Source of the DNA: Macrococcoides goetzii
GTDB taxonomy: Bacteria > Bacillota > Bacilli > Staphylococcales > Staphylococcaceae
Reading direction: 5' to 3'
DNA: 64,000 bases
NCBI RefSeq assembly: GCF_002742385.2
Contig: NZ_MJBI02000001.1
Coordinates: forward strand, 975,149 to 1,039,148
The stretch's first letter is position 1; each line of letters opens with the position of its first letter. Position numbers and translations under genes: made by a program. Shown here in pieces: positions 26,410-36,707 of the stretch. Below the pieces are notes generated by a model, which saw only the letters and a list, made by a program, of their open reading frames with translations, was not told the origin of the DNA and did no database searches.

Positions 26410-27936
26410 TTATAACTTAATTTTAATATTTTTTTCAGCACCATTGCGAATAATTGTCAAAGTAATTGTATCCCCAATTTTCTTTTCATTAAATAAAATT
26501 TTTCTAAAATGAATTTTAGATTTAATTTCTTTATTATCTATTTTTTTAATGATATCGCCTAGCATCAGTCCATTTTTCTCTGCTAAAGCGTTTGGTTCTA
26601 TCTCCATAATTTCTACACCAGTTTGATCAGTCGGAGAGTTAGGATCATTAGGGTTACTGTGCGTGCCCACATCTTCAATCATAATACCCATTTTTGGACG
26701 ATTTATACTACCTTTTTGTTCAAGCTCCTTTAATACTTTCTTTACTTCATTCACAGGAATACTAAATGCAATACCTTCTACACCTTCCATAGAAATCTTC
26801 ATCGAATTCAGACCAATCATTTTTCCTTCTTTATTTAATAAAGGACCCCCAGAATTTCCTGGATTAATTGCAGCATCAGTTTGTAATACATTCATTTCCC
26901 AATCATAAATCTCATCACCATCAATGTCTACCGGTACATTACGTGATAAACCAGATATAATTCCAGAAGATGCACTTCCTGCAAACATTTGTCCTAAAGG
27001 ACTACCTAATGCAATGACTTCTTGTCCAGGTTCTAAATCATTACTATTTGTCATCTCAATAACTGAGTTTATATTACCTTTAGGCATTGTAAGAATAGCC
27101 ATATCAGTCCAGACATCGTAGCCTATCATCTTTGCTTTTTCTTTCTTTCCTTCATAAGTCACTTCAATTTCATTAGCTTTTCCGACAACATGATAGTTTG
27201 TTAGTATATATGCTAAATTTTTTTCTGTTTTATAGATAATACCTGTACCAATCCCCACCTCTTCAGGCGCTTTCACTGCACTCTCAGGATCTATCGTCTC
27301 ACTATCAGTAGCTTTTTGAAGATTAGTAATACTCACCACATTCTTAATATTTTTCTTAATTGCTTGTTCTGTAGAAGTTTTAACTTCAGATTGTTTAGAT
27401 ACTTCTTGTGGCTTCGAATTAAACAGGCTCATAAGTAATATACCGATCAATATTCCAGCAAGTGTACCCATCAAAATTTTTGGCAGTTGTGAACCGAAAG
27501 TACGATTTTCTTTTCTATTTTTTAAATCGTCATTTATCTCATCTCTACTGAAAGATTCTTCTACTAATTCATTTTCCTCAGACGTTTTGTTTATATTATT
27601 TTCATGTTTTTGGGAATCACTAGTTTCAGGACTTTCTTCATTCTCAATATGCTTTGTTACATCTACAGTATTTTCCTTATCAATCGCTTCTTCAGTAGCA
27701 ATTGAATTACTGTTGATCAGTGATTCTTTATTTTCATTAATATGATTATCTTTGTCACTTTTTGTTATTGTATCATCCACAATTTCAATATCTTCTTTTG
27801 GTGCTATTTTTTCTAATATATTATCTTTTTTATGTAAATACGGATAAATCATTCTAACTTTCTGACCTTTAAAGAACAATCGTTTAGGTCGACTGTAATT
27901 TTTCTTTTTGATGACAATTTTATGTTTATGCTGCAT
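26410..27936 (-). CDS. htrA: HtrA/DegP-like membrane-anchored serine protease
   Basis: The second in-frame ATG (27936) was chosen: GGAGGAAATC just before it is the RBS, and the first ATG is part of that site. The 508-residue protein has a charged acidic cytoplasmic N-terminus of ~145 residues and a transmembrane helix (ILMGTLAGILIGILLMSLF). The extracellular trypsin-like domain carries the catalytic His in NYHVVG, Asp in WTDMAILTM and Ser in GNSGGPLL. A C-terminal PDZ domain includes GLMLGDIIKKID. HtrA proteases degrade or refold misfolded exported proteins. The long charged cytoplasmic extension is typical of staphylococcal HtrA1-like proteins. Confidence 0.9.
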   Translation of the reverse strand: MQHKHKIVIKKKNYSRPKRLFFKGQKVRMIYPYLHKKDNILEKIAPKEDIEIVDDTITKSDKDNHINENKESLINSNSIATEEAIDKENTVDVTKHIENEESPETSDSQKHENNINKTSEENELVEESFSRDEINDDLKNRKENRTFGSQLPKILMGTLAGILIGILLMSLFNSKPQEVSKQSEVKTSTEQAIKKNIKNVVSITNLQKATDSETIDPESAVKAPEEVGIGTGIIYKTEKNLAYILTNYHVVGKANEIEVTYEGKKEKAKMIGYDVWTDMAILTMPKGNINSVIEMTNSNDLEPGQEVIALGSPLGQMFAGSASSGIISGLSRNVPVDIDGDEIYDWEMNVLQTDAAINPGNSGGPLLNKEGKMIGLNSMKISMEGVEGIAFSIPVNEVKKVLKELEQKGSINRPKMGIMIEDVGTHSNPNDPNSPTDQTGVEIMEIEPNALAEKNGLMLGDIIKKIDNKEIKSKIHFRKILFNEKKIGDTITLTIIRNGAEKNIKIKL

Positions 27937-27951
27937 GATTTCCTCCATAAA

Positions 27952-27993
27952 AAAACTTAGTGTATCTATTATAATATAGATACACTAAGTTTT
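27952..27993 (-). terminator. Long perfect hairpin between terC-like and htrA-like genes
   Basis: An 18-bp perfect stem, starting AAAACTTAGTGTATCTAT, with the 6-nt loop TATAAT. It ends the terC-like transcript (minus strand, T-run present) and lies only 16 bp before the htrA start, so it may also sit in the htrA leader or promoter. Confidence 0.78.
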
Positions 27994-28013
27994 ATATGAT
28001 ATATCAAGTTTTT

Positions 28014-28787
28014 TTATGCATTTGATTGTTTTTTCTTACCACTAAACCAACCTATTGCTAGTATCAATAATAATACGCCCCAGAAAGTTAATTGCCATGG
28101 CATACTGTGTGGAAATTCGTGTGGCAAGATATGAATTGATTCATGGGCAAGTACCATCACGACTAACTTCACGCCAACCCAACCTACAATTGCAAAAGCT
28201 GCTGCTTCTAATGAAGGATTATCATGCAGAAGTTTTACAAACCATGTAGCTGCAAATCGCATAATAATTACTCCTAACATACCACCAGTAAACATCACTA
28301 AAAATTGTCCTAAGTTCATCCCACCAAATTGTGGTCCAACTTCTGGTAATGTTAAAGCAATTGCTATCGCTGCGAGCATTGAATCAATTGCAAATGCAAT
28401 GTCTGCAAATTCTACTTTCGCAACTGTCATCCAGAAGCCACTGCCCTTTTTACTATATTTCTCTAGTTCTGCTTCTTCAGCTTCACTTGTGGCATCACCT
28501 GTCTTAAAATATTCATATAAATTTTTTATAGACATAAATAGTAAGTATGCAGCACCTAAAGCTTGTATTTGCCAAAACTTAGCAAGATAAGCGATCGCAA
28601 ATAATGATGCAAATCTAAACACAAATGCTCCAAGTAATCCATAAAATAATGCTTTTTTTCTTTCATCTTCAGGTAAATGTTTCACCATTACTGCCATAAC
28701 GATCGCATTATCTGCTGCAAGTAATCCCTCTAAAACGACAAGAACTATTACAACCCATGCGTACGTTATCAATATTGACATATCCAT
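28014..28787 (-). CDS. TerC-family integral membrane protein
   Basis: The ATG at 28787 follows CGGAGTGAGAAG; an upstream ATG would start within the RBS. The 257-residue protein has seven or eight transmembrane helices with the family residues LEGLLAADNAIVMAVM near the N-terminus and VEFADIAFAIDSMLAAIA in the middle; both contain membrane Asp residues thought to bind metal. TerC proteins of this type export Mn2+ or help metalate secreted enzymes, such as lipoteichoic acid synthase in relatives. That link fits the LTA genes nearby but is inference. It is monocistronic. Confidence 0.85.
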   Translation of the reverse strand: MDMSILITYAWVVIVLVVLEGLLAADNAIVMAVMVKHLPEDERKKALFYGLLGAFVFRFASLFAIAYLAKFWQIQALGAAYLLFMSIKNLYEYFKTGDATSEAEEAELEKYSKKGSGFWMTVAKVEFADIAFAIDSMLAAIAIALTLPEVGPQFGGMNLGQFLVMFTGGMLGVIIMRFAATWFVKLLHDNPSLEAAAFAIVGWVGVKLVVMVLAHESIHILPHEFPHSMPWQLTFWGVLLLILAIGWFSGKKKQSNA

Positions 28788-28865
28788 CTTCTCACTCCGT
28801 ATCATTAATAAAAAAGTTAATGACTGTATTATACGCTTTTAATTCATTTTATATTGTAAATCTGT

Positions 28866-30428
28866 TTATAACAAACTGTATAACTTAATCTCTGGAAACT
28901 TATCCAGGAACCAGCGTGTAGCAAATTCATTTTCAAATAAAAATACTTTATTCCCATAACGATCATCTACTAATATTGATCGACTTCCGTTCATACTGTC
29001 TTTAATATCTTCTTCATTTTCAATCCAACGTGCTATTTTACGTCCTACTGGTTCCATAATAACATCAACATTATATTCGTTTTTCATGCGGTGCTCGAAC
29101 ACTTCAAATTGAAGTTGTCCAACTGCTCCAAGTATAATTTGATTCGTATGCAGTGTTCTATAAAGTTGAATCGCACCTTCTTGTACAAGCTGCTCTATTC
29201 CTTTATGGAAATGTTTTTGTTTTAATACGTTTTTAGGGCTAACTTTCATAAAGATTTCAGGTGTAAACTGAGGTAACTTTTCAAATTTAAATTTTTGATT
29301 CCCACCTACGAGCGTGTCACCAATCTGGAAATTACCTGAGTCATATAAACCGATAATATCGCCACTTACTGCATGATTAACCGTTTTAGTGTCATCAGCC
29401 ATAAATGATGTGGAACGAGATATTTTCATCTTTTTATCTGTACGTGTTAGTTTCACATCCATACCTCGTTCAAATGCACCACTCACGACACGCATAAATG
29501 CAATTCTATCTCGATGTAAAGGATTCATATTTGCTTGAATTTTAAAGATAAATCCAGAAAAGTCTGCTTCAAATGGAGAAACAACTTCTCCTTCTTCAGT
29601 TTTTCGTCCACTTGGCATCGGTGCATGATCTACATAGGCATTTAAGAAGTTTTGTACACCAAAGTTTGCTAATGCTGAACCAAAGAACACAGGTGTTAAA
29701 TCTCCTGTTAATAATTTTTCATTATCGAAAGTTTCCCCTGCACCGTCAACTAACATCAGTTCTTCAACTGCTTGTTCGAAAGCAGAATCATTTGAAATGG
29801 CATGTTCTTCAATAAGTTCATAATCTTCATTTAAATGTAAAATATTCTCTTCATCACGGAAAGGTTCAATCGTTTTCTCTTTGCGGTCAATGATACCGAA
29901 GAATGATTGACCCATTCCAATCGGCCAGTTCATAGGATATGTTTCAATTTCTAAAGTCTTTTCAATTTCTTCTAATAATTCAAAGGGTTCTTTACCGACA
30001 CGATCAAGCTTATTGATAAATGTAAAGATTGGAATACCACGCATCTTACAAACTTTGAATAACTTTAATGTTTGAGGTTCAATCCCTTTAGCAACGTCTA
30101 TTACCATGACTGCGCTATCAACTGCCATTAACGTACGATACGTATCTTCTGAGAAATCTTCATGTCCTGGCGTATCTAAAATATTGATTTTAAAGTTATC
30201 ATAATCAAACTGCATAACAGAACTTGTTACAGAAATACCACGTTCTTTTTCAACATCCATCCAGTCACTCGTTGCAAATTTACCTGTCTTTTTACCTTTA
30301 ACTGTACCCGCTTCACGAATCGCACCACCGAATAATAACAACTTCTCTGTCAAAGTTGTTTTACCAGCATCCGGATGAGAGATGATAGCAAATGTCTTTC
30401 TTATTTCTACTTCTTGTTTTAATGTCAT
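28866..30428 (-). CDS. prfC: Peptide chain release factor 3
   Basis: The ATG at 30428 follows AAGGAG; earlier frame starts overlap the yueH stop region. The 520-residue translational GTPase has G1 [10 protein letters not shown], switch [10 protein letters not shown], and NKLD of G4, and the RF3-typical C-terminus. It removes RF1/RF2 from the ribosome after peptide release. It follows yueH-like and murE genes on the same strand with 11 bp between stop and start, so they probably form one transcript, as I recall from S. aureus. Confidence 0.95.
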   Translation of the reverse strand: MTLKQEVEIRKTFAIISHPDAGKTTLTEKLLLFGGAIREAGTVKGKKTGKFATSDWMDVEKERGISVTSSVMQFDYDNFKINILDTPGHEDFSEDTYRTLMAVDSAVMVIDVAKGIEPQTLKLFKVCKMRGIPIFTFINKLDRVGKEPFELLEEIEKTLEIETYPMNWPIGMGQSFFGIIDRKEKTIEPFRDEENILHLNEDYELIEEHAISNDSAFEQAVEELMLVDGAGETFDNEKLLTGDLTPVFFGSALANFGVQNFLNAYVDHAPMPSGRKTEEGEVVSPFEADFSGFIFKIQANMNPLHRDRIAFMRVVSGAFERGMDVKLTRTDKKMKISRSTSFMADDTKTVNHAVSGDIIGLYDSGNFQIGDTLVGGNQKFKFEKLPQFTPEIFMKVSPKNVLKQKHFHKGIEQLVQEGAIQLYRTLHTNQIILGAVGQLQFEVFEHRMKNEYNVDVIMEPVGRKIARWIENEEDIKDSMNGSRSILVDDRYGNKVFLFENEFATRWFLDKFPEIKLYSLL

Positions 30429-30439
30429 ATTTGTACTCC

Positions 30440-30679
30440 TTATACTTCGCTTGTCCACTGGGCGATAGATAAAGCCAGTTGATTTGCTTCTTTTTCGTCT
30501 AATATATTAAATAAATGATGATACAGATGGTCCACTAATGCATCACCATAAATATCATAATCAAATTGAATAGAAAAGAATATATCCGGTACACTTACAA
30601 GAATTGTCTCTTCCTTTTTATTCTCATGGATATATACTTTACATTGTAATGACTCACCATTATTCGTTCTTATTTTCAT
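30440..30679 (-). CDS. YueH-family protein
   Basis: A 79-residue protein; the ATG at 30679 follows GGGAGAG, inside the end of murE, giving a 20-bp overlap. It begins [20 protein letters not shown] and ends [12 protein letters not shown], matching the small YueH family that I recall beside murE in staphylococci. No function is known. Overlap with murE and the 11-bp gap to prfC indicate translational coupling in a murE-yueH-prfC operon. Confidence 0.7.
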   Translation of the reverse strand: MKIRTNNGESLQCKVYIHENKKEETILVSVPDIFFSIQFDYDIYGDALVDHLYHHLFNILDEKEANQLALSIAQWTSEV

Positions 30680-32156
30680 TCGTTTCTCTCCCATATTTTT
30701 CATATGCTGCTTCAAGACCAATTAAATCATCTCTATGTGGTACTTTTTTATAACCTGGCATTATCTGATAAGGTTCACGTCCTTTAGATGCGAGTACTAT
30801 CATATCACCAGGTTCGCTCACTTCAATTGCATGACGTATGCCTTCCGCACGATCTAAAAAAGAAATATATCGATCATGCGTAACACCTTTCTCTAATGCA
30901 TCTGTTAACTTTTTAGGATCATCATTTGCCGGATTGTCCGGAGTGAATATCACATAATCAGCACGACAAGCAATCGCACCCATTTCAGGTGTCTTTGTTA
31001 AATCTCTTTCACCCGCCATACCTACTAGAAAAATAAGCTTTCCTTTCTTAAATGGTTCAACAGCATCAATTAACTTATTCATACCGTCAGGTGTATGTGC
31101 ATAATCTATAATCAGATCAACCGGTAAATTACTATCTAAAACTTCCAGGCGACCTTCTACTGGATTTAAACGTTCAGTAGCTTGTGCTAGTGTCTCAATA
31201 TCATGTCCTTGTGTCCACATCGCACATAGTGCTGCAAGCATATTATACACATTAAATCGCCCGATATAAGGGCAACGAATTATTGCTTTACCATCTGGCG
31301 TTTGTAAATCAAACTGAATGCCCTCTAAACTTTCAAGTATATTCTCTGCTTTAAAATCACAGTCATTTTCAATTCCATATGTGATTATCTCTCTGGGAGA
31401 AGCAATGATAAGTTCAGATAAATAGTCATCGTCGCCATTGATAATCGCATATTTAGGTTTAGTATAATCATTGCCGAGTTGAGCAAACAATAAAGATTTA
31501 TGAAATCCGTATCGTTCCATCGTCTCATGAAAATCTAAATGGTCTTGTGTAAGATTAGTGAATATTGCTGCATCAATATCAACACCATTTGTTCTGCCAA
31601 GCGCCAGACCATGACTACTCATCTCCATAGACATTGCCTTAGCACCTTTATGATATGCATCCTTAATATGTTGATTTAATGTTATTGTCTCTGGTGTGGA
31701 GTTTGAACCTTTAGCGACATCTTCGTTATACTGAAATCCGTTTGTTCCTAAATAAGCTGAATTAATTTGTAAAGCTCTATGGATATGGTGAATCATTGTG
31801 GCAACACTTGTCTTGCCATTAGTCCCCGTCACACCATATGTCGTTAACTTCTGACTCGGAAAATCCATGAGAAATTGACCGAAGATATTTGCAACTTTAA
31901 GTGTGTCCTTAACAACAAGCTGCCCAACATTCTGAGGTAATCCATCAATGAAATGATCAACAACAATCATTCTGCAACCTTGTGCAATAACACTCGGAAT
32001 AAATTTATGACTATCAACGGTATATCCGTGACTTGCAACGAATACAGAATCTGCATTTGCCTGTCTTGAATCCACTACAATATTAGTAACATGTTCAGGA
32101 AATTGACCATATATTTTCTTCGCTTTAATCACTTTCAATAGTTCTTTCGTATCCAT
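30660..32156 (-). CDS. murE: UDP-MurNAc-L-alanyl-D-glutamate--L-lysine ligase
   Basis: A 498-residue cytoplasmic Mur ligase that adds the third residue of the peptidoglycan stem peptide. The ATP loop is [10 protein letters not shown] and the central domain carries the carbamylated-Lys region. The specificity motif reads DNPAND: DNPR marks meso-diaminopimelate enzymes and DNPA/DNPN the L-Lys enzyme of staphylococci, so this cell wall is predicted to be of the Lys type. RBS AGGAGG lies before the ATG. First gene of the murE-yueH-prfC operon, divergent from an ABC transporter. Confidence 0.95.
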   Translation of the reverse strand: MDTKELLKVIKAKKIYGQFPEHVTNIVVDSRQANADSVFVASHGYTVDSHKFIPSVIAQGCRMIVVDHFIDGLPQNVGQLVVKDTLKVANIFGQFLMDFPSQKLTTYGVTGTNGKTSVATMIHHIHRALQINSAYLGTNGFQYNEDVAKGSNSTPETITLNQHIKDAYHKGAKAMSMEMSSHGLALGRTNGVDIDAAIFTNLTQDHLDFHETMERYGFHKSLLFAQLGNDYTKPKYAIINGDDDYLSELIIASPREIITYGIENDCDFKAENILESLEGIQFDLQTPDGKAIIRCPYIGRFNVYNMLAALCAMWTQGHDIETLAQATERLNPVEGRLEVLDSNLPVDLIIDYAHTPDGMNKLIDAVEPFKKGKLIFLVGMAGERDLTKTPEMGAIACRADYVIFTPDNPANDDPKKLTDALEKGVTHDRYISFLDRAEGIRHAIEVSEPGDMIVLASKGREPYQIMPGYKKVPHRDDLIGLEAAYEKYGRETNENKNE

Positions 32157-32226
32157 TCAGTGACCTCCTTTAATTCAATTCTTAATTATACACTTTTTTA
32201 AAACATTCGCCTATACAAGTTAAACA

Positions 32227-32255
32227 TGTTCATTCAAAATAAATAAGCGTATAAT
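32227..32255 (+). promoter_or_regulatory. Predicted promoter for the ABC-2 exporter genes
   Basis: TGTTCA at 32227-32232 and TATAAT at 32250-32255, spacer 17 bp, 26 bp before the start codon. Confidence 0.55.
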
Positions 32256-32280
32256 AAAAATAAAATTAAGGGAGGTTATT

Positions 32281-32997
32281 ATGTCAAAAGTAATTGTGAG
32301 TCAACTTTCAAAATCCTTTAACCATCAAAAAATACTTAATGATATCAGTTTTTCTGTAAATAGTGGTGAACGTATAGCTATAGTAGGCGCTTCTGGTTCA
32401 GGCAAAACCACACTTATACAATGTATGCTTGGCATATTAAAAAGTGATAGCGGTAATGTTACGATAGATGATCATTTTATGCCGCATCTTAATTCATTAC
32501 GAAAGATTGGTTATATGGCTCAGTCTGACGCATTATATGAAGATTTAACTGGTCTTGAAAACCTCAGATTCTTCGGTAAACTCTATCGATTGCATAAAAA
32601 AGAATTACAAGCATCAATTGATGATGTAGCAAAAATTACTGAATTAACTTCTCATCTCAATAAGCGGGTAGCTCAATATTCCGGAGGTATGAAACGAAGA
32701 TTATCACTTGCAATCAGTTTGTTACATCAACCACAACTTTTAATTTTAGATGAACCAACTGTTGGCGTTGATCCGTTATTAAAACGCAAAATATGGCAAT
32801 CATTGATTGATTTAAATAGAAACGGTACAACAATCATCATTACGACGCATGTAATGGAAGAAGCTGAGGCATGCGATAAATTACTATTGCTATATAATAA
32901 TAAAATGATAGGTTTTGGTTCACCTCTTCGTCTTAAAGCACATTATCAGGTCGATACAATCGAAGATATATTTATTAAAGTAGGTGAATTGCAATGA
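32281..32997 (+). CDS. ABC-2 transporter, ATP-binding subunit
   Basis: A 238-residue ATPase with Walker A GASGSGKTT (about 36-44), signature YSGGMKRR, Walker B LLILDEPTVGVD and the switch His in IITTHVME. It fits the DrrA/CcmA-like ATPases that pair with ABC-2 permeases to export drugs, lipids or peptides. RBS GGGAGG precedes the ATG. Its last codons overlap the permease start (ATGA), showing coupled translation. Substrate unknown. Confidence 0.85.
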   Translation: MSKVIVSQLSKSFNHQKILNDISFSVNSGERIAIVGASGSGKTTLIQCMLGILKSDSGNVTIDDHFMPHLNSLRKIGYMAQSDALYEDLTGLENLRFFGKLYRLHKKELQASIDDVAKITELTSHLNKRVAQYSGGMKRRLSLAISLLHQPQLLILDEPTVGVDPLLKRKIWQSLIDLNRNGTTIIITTHVMEEAEACDKLLLLYNNKMIGFGSPLRLKAHYQVDTIEDIFIKVGELQ

Positions 32998-34181
32998 AAA
33001 TATTAACAATCGCACAACGTATTATCACTCAAATTATTCGTGATAAACGTACGTTAATGCTTTTATTTATAGCACCTATTATGTTACTTACTTTACTTCA
33101 TTATATATTTCAAACAGTTGATGAAGGAGAAGCACGCGTTGGAATATATCATATTCCAGAAGGACTTAATCGTCAGTTAATAGAGAATGATGTAGAACGC
33201 GTCAAAATCAGTTCGACAAAAAATTTAAAAAATACGATTGAAGATAAAAAGCTTGATGGCATTATTATTTCTAATAAAAAAAATATTGAAGTTTATTATA
33301 CGAATCTAGATCCAAACAAAAACATAAAGTTAAAATCAGCGATTCAAGGGTATAAAAATAAAACAAAATTTTCAAAGTCCCAAATTGTTATTGATAATAT
33401 GCAACAGAAATTTGAAGATCTTAATCAGCAGATGGATAAATTAAAAGATCAATTAAAAAAATTAGGTCCTTTATTAGATCGTGTTGGCATAGATTTGCCA
33501 GATACAAATAATAAAGACAAACAGATAGATGTTAATGAAGATGTGCTCTTCAAGACACATTACATTTATGGTGATAAAAACAGTAATTACTTTGATATGA
33601 TCAATCCAGTATTGATTGCTTTCTTCATCTTTTTCTTTACATTCTTAATTTCAGGAATTACATTGTTAAAAGAACGCACGACTGGCACATTAAATAAGTT
33701 ACTTTCAACGCCGATCAAAAGATATGAAATTATAATAGGATATATGCTAGGTTTCTCTTTGTTTGGCACAATTCAAACTGTTATGCTAGTGCTATATGCA
33801 GTATATGTATTAAAAATGGAAGTAGCTGGTTCCATTTGGCTACTCATCATCAGTAATATCATACTTGCATTTGTTGCGCTTAGCTTAGGTTTATTTATCT
33901 CAACTTTTGCAAAATCAGAATTCCAAATGATACAATTTATTCCACTCATCATTGTACCTCAACTACTATTTAGTGGTATTATACCTATAGAGAATATGCA
34001 CAAACCTTTACAAATCATAAGTTATATAATGCCACTTAAGTTTGGTGCAGATAATTTATCACGTATCATGTTAAAAGGACAAAGTATTGAAATTATCCCT
34101 AATATAATTGTTTTAATTTTTATGTACATCTTTTTAATGATACTTAACATCACATTATTAAAACGTTATCGCAATATATAA
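32994..34181 (+). CDS. ABC-2 transporter, permease subunit
   Basis: A 395-residue permease with a first transmembrane helix (about 22-40), a large extracellular domain that includes a predicted coiled coil (near NLNQQMDKLKDQLKKL), and five C-terminal helices. FLISGITLLKERTTGTLNKLLSTP is the characteristic motif of ABC-2 permeases of the YhgE/DrrB type. It starts 4 bp before the ATPase stop. Relatives export drugs, antimicrobial peptides or lipids; substrate is not evident, and no regulator gene sits next to it. Confidence 0.82.
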   Translation: MKILTIAQRIITQIIRDKRTLMLLFIAPIMLLTLLHYIFQTVDEGEARVGIYHIPEGLNRQLIENDVERVKISSTKNLKNTIEDKKLDGIIISNKKNIEVYYTNLDPNKNIKLKSAIQGYKNKTKFSKSQIVIDNMQQKFEDLNQQMDKLKDQLKKLGPLLDRVGIDLPDTNNKDKQIDVNEDVLFKTHYIYGDKNSNYFDMINPVLIAFFIFFFTFLISGITLLKERTTGTLNKLLSTPIKRYEIIIGYMLGFSLFGTIQTVMLVLYAVYVLKMEVAGSIWLLIISNIILAFVALSLGLFISTFAKSEFQMIQFIPLIIVPQLLFSGIIPIENMHKPLQIISYIMPLKFGADNLSRIMLKGQSIEIIPNIIVLIFMYIFLMILNITLLKRYRNI

Positions 34182-34323
34182 TGTACTGATTTAACTTAAA
34201 AATATTGTTTTGTAAAGAATAAACAAAATTATTGTAATTTTTATGTAATTTTCAAGAAAAATTACCACATCAATGTGATAATAAGATAGCATTACAATAA
34301 ATCAAATGAATCGGAGTGTCATT

Positions 34324-35493
34324 ATGCTGATTAAAAATAAAAAAATACTGATTTTGACAGGTTCTTTCGGCAATGGTCATATTTCAGTGACAAATGCACT
34401 TGTTAATCAATTTAATAAAATGCACTTACCGAACGTTACTGTAATTGAACATGATTTGTTTCAGGAAGCACATCCTATCATCAATAGCATCGCTAAAAAA
34501 TATTATATTAATAGTTATAAATATTTCCGAAGATCATACGAATATTTCTACTATGCTAGACCAGATAAAACAGAATCTTGTTTCTATAAATATTATGGAT
34601 TGAATAAACTTGTAAATCTTATCATAAAAGAAAAGCCAGATTTAATACTTTTAACGTTCCCTACTCCTGTTGTATCGATTTTAAAACGTGATTTCAATAT
34701 CCATACACCGGTTTGTACAGTTATTACCGACTATCGTCTCCATAAAAACTGGATTACACCAGACTCTGAACAATATTACGTTGCGACAGAAGAATTGAAA
34801 CAAGAGTTAGTTGCAGTAGGTGTTCCTATCACAAATATTACTGTAACTGGCATACCTATCCATGAAAAATTTAATTTATCCGTAGATAGAGATACATGGT
34901 TAACTGAACATGGACTAGATCCTAAGAAGAAGACTTTGCTTATGGTCGCTGGCGCTTTTGGTGTAATGGAAGGATTTAATGAAATGCTTTCTTCATTAGT
35001 TGAAAAAAGTGATCATCAATTTGTTGTTATATGTGGTAAGAATCAATCACTTGTATCAAATTTACAACAGCAATTTAAAGGGAAGAATGTTTTAGTTATG
35101 GGATATACTCAACAGATGGCTGAATGGATGTCAGCTAGTGATCTTATGTTAACGAAACCAGGTGGTATTACCATTACTGAAAGTTTATGTAAAAATATCC
35201 CCCTTGTATTCTTTAATCCCGCACCTGGACAAGAAGGGGAAAATGCTGTTTATTTTAGCAATAAAGGTTATGCACGTATTACACATTCATATGCTGAAAC
35301 AATTCATGTCACATTAGATTTGTTAAATCATGAACGTGAGCTAGAACGCTTAGTTCAAAATATGAAAAAAGATTACATTCCAAATTCTGCACAAAACATT
35401 TGTAGTTCTATTATCGAAATATTAAACGAATCACTCATCCAAAATGATATTCAATCGAAAGCGAGATTATATGCGAGACTCTTCGCGAAGTAG
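34324..35493 (+). CDS. ugtP: Processive diacylglycerol beta-glucosyltransferase
   Basis: The ATG at 34324 was chosen because CGGAGTG lies before it; an ATG 18 bp upstream would start within the RBS. The 389-residue GT28-family enzyme has ILTGSFGNGHIS, a glycine-rich N-terminal loop for acceptor binding, and LTKPGGITITESLCKNIPLVF for UDP-glucose. UgtP (YpfP) adds two glucoses to diacylglycerol, giving the glycolipid anchor of lipoteichoic acid, at the inner membrane face. Length fits S. aureus UgtP (391). Its 3' end overlaps ltaA by 23 bp. Confidence 0.93.
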   Translation: MLIKNKKILILTGSFGNGHISVTNALVNQFNKMHLPNVTVIEHDLFQEAHPIINSIAKKYYINSYKYFRRSYEYFYYARPDKTESCFYKYYGLNKLVNLIIKEKPDLILLTFPTPVVSILKRDFNIHTPVCTVITDYRLHKNWITPDSEQYYVATEELKQELVAVGVPITNITVTGIPIHEKFNLSVDRDTWLTEHGLDPKKKTLLMVAGAFGVMEGFNEMLSSLVEKSDHQFVVICGKNQSLVSNLQQQFKGKNVLVMGYTQQMAEWMSASDLMLTKPGGITITESLCKNIPLVFFNPAPGQEGENAVYFSNKGYARITHSYAETIHVTLDLLNHERELERLVQNMKKDYIPNSAQNICSSIIEILNESLIQNDIQSKARLYARLFAK

Positions 35494-36670
35494 ATTTACA
35501 GGCAAAAACTTTTGGTTAATGATTTCGATTTTGTTTTTAATGGAATTTGCACGTGGAATGTATGTTTTGAGCTATCTTCCAGTATTGCCGACAACTAAAT
35601 CAAAAATTACTGTTGGTATCGTTTCACTTGCCATCACACTTCACTTTATCAGTGATGCGCTCACAAACTTTGGAATTGGATTTATGTTAAAAAGATTTGG
35701 TACGAAGAAAGTTTTAAATTTAGGATTTTTATTAGCATTTTTCGGATTATCTATTGTGGTATGCTTCAATAACCCGATCGCACTAATTATTGCGGCAATA
35801 CTCACAGGTATTGCTGTAAGTCCAATTTGGGTCATCATGTTAAGTTCAATTGATGATACAAAACGGTCTAAACAGATGGGTTATGTTTATTTTGCATGGT
35901 TAGTCGGCATGATGGCTGGAATGATTGCTATGAACTTAATATTTAAAATCCATCCGACAAAATTTACTTTTCTTATGCCAGTATTTGTATTGATCGCATG
36001 GTTACTTTACTTTTTTGTGCATGTAGAAGTTTCATTTTTTGAGAAGAAGTCTATTAAGACACAATTTGCCCACATTAAACATGTCATGATGCGACATTTA
36101 GTATTATTTCCTGGTATTGTATTACAAGGACTTGCCATAGGTATGCTTGTACCTATATTACCAATATACGCAATTAAACACCTTCATGTAACAACACTTG
36201 AATATACTTATCTATTAATCGCAGGAGGTATCGGTTGCACGATATCAATGCTATTTATTTCAAAATTTATGGATGAAGTTTCTAAAATTTATTCTCATAT
36301 CGTTATATTAACTGGTTTTATCATCTTTGGTGCTGCCATCTTTATAATGACTCAAATCAGTAACTATTATCTTGTGCTCATAGCAGCTGTGCTTATCGGT
36401 ATCTTCTACGGCTTATTATTACCAGGATGGAATGCATTTATGGCGAGTCAGGTTGAAGCGAAATTGAAAGAAGAATCATGGGGTGTATTTAATTCCCTGC
36501 AAGGCATTGGCACCATGCTTGGACCTGTTATTGGTGGCGTAATTACTGAAGTATTTCATAATACTAATTTTACTTTATTTACTTCAGCCAGTTTATTTTT
36601 AAGTCTCGCGTTATTTTATGGCATTTATTTTTTAAAAATGCATCATCAGAAAAACAGAGCTGATCATTAA
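35471..36670 (+). CDS. ltaA: Lipoteichoic acid glycolipid flippase
   Basis: A 399-residue MFS protein with 12 predicted helices. The start at 35471 (MRDSS) matches S. aureus LtaA, whose N-terminus is similar; it has only a weak RBS, consistent with coupling to ugtP by a 23-bp overlap. Family stretches FLMEFARGMYVLSYL, GIAVSPIWVIMLSS and ESWGVFNSLQGIG are present. LtaA moves the diglucosyl-diacylglycerol made by UgtP to the outer leaflet, where LtaS builds the polymer. Confidence 0.93.
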   Translation: MRDSSRSRFTGKNFWLMISILFLMEFARGMYVLSYLPVLPTTKSKITVGIVSLAITLHFISDALTNFGIGFMLKRFGTKKVLNLGFLLAFFGLSIVVCFNNPIALIIAAILTGIAVSPIWVIMLSSIDDTKRSKQMGYVYFAWLVGMMAGMIAMNLIFKIHPTKFTFLMPVFVLIAWLLYFFVHVEVSFFEKKSIKTQFAHIKHVMMRHLVLFPGIVLQGLAIGMLVPILPIYAIKHLHVTTLEYTYLLIAGGIGCTISMLFISKFMDEVSKIYSHIVILTGFIIFGAAIFIMTQISNYYLVLIAAVLIGIFYGLLLPGWNAFMASQVEAKLKEESWGVFNSLQGIGTMLGPVIGGVITEVFHNTNFTLFTSASLFLSLALFYGIYFLKMHHQKNRADH

Positions 36671-36687
36671 TGAATCAGCTCTGTTTT
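36651..36687. terminator. Bidirectional terminator between ltaA and galU
   Basis: A perfect 14-bp stem starting AAAACAGAGCTGAT, 9-nt loop, A and T runs on each side; it lies between convergent ltaA and galU. Confidence 0.88.
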
Positions 36688-36707
36688 AATTTTTATTAAC
36701 TTGGTAA

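Noticed and set aside
25034..27936. Two-component operon partner (response regulator) near the kinase
   Set aside because: Neighbouring genes are a K+ transporter and HtrA; no receiver domain is present.
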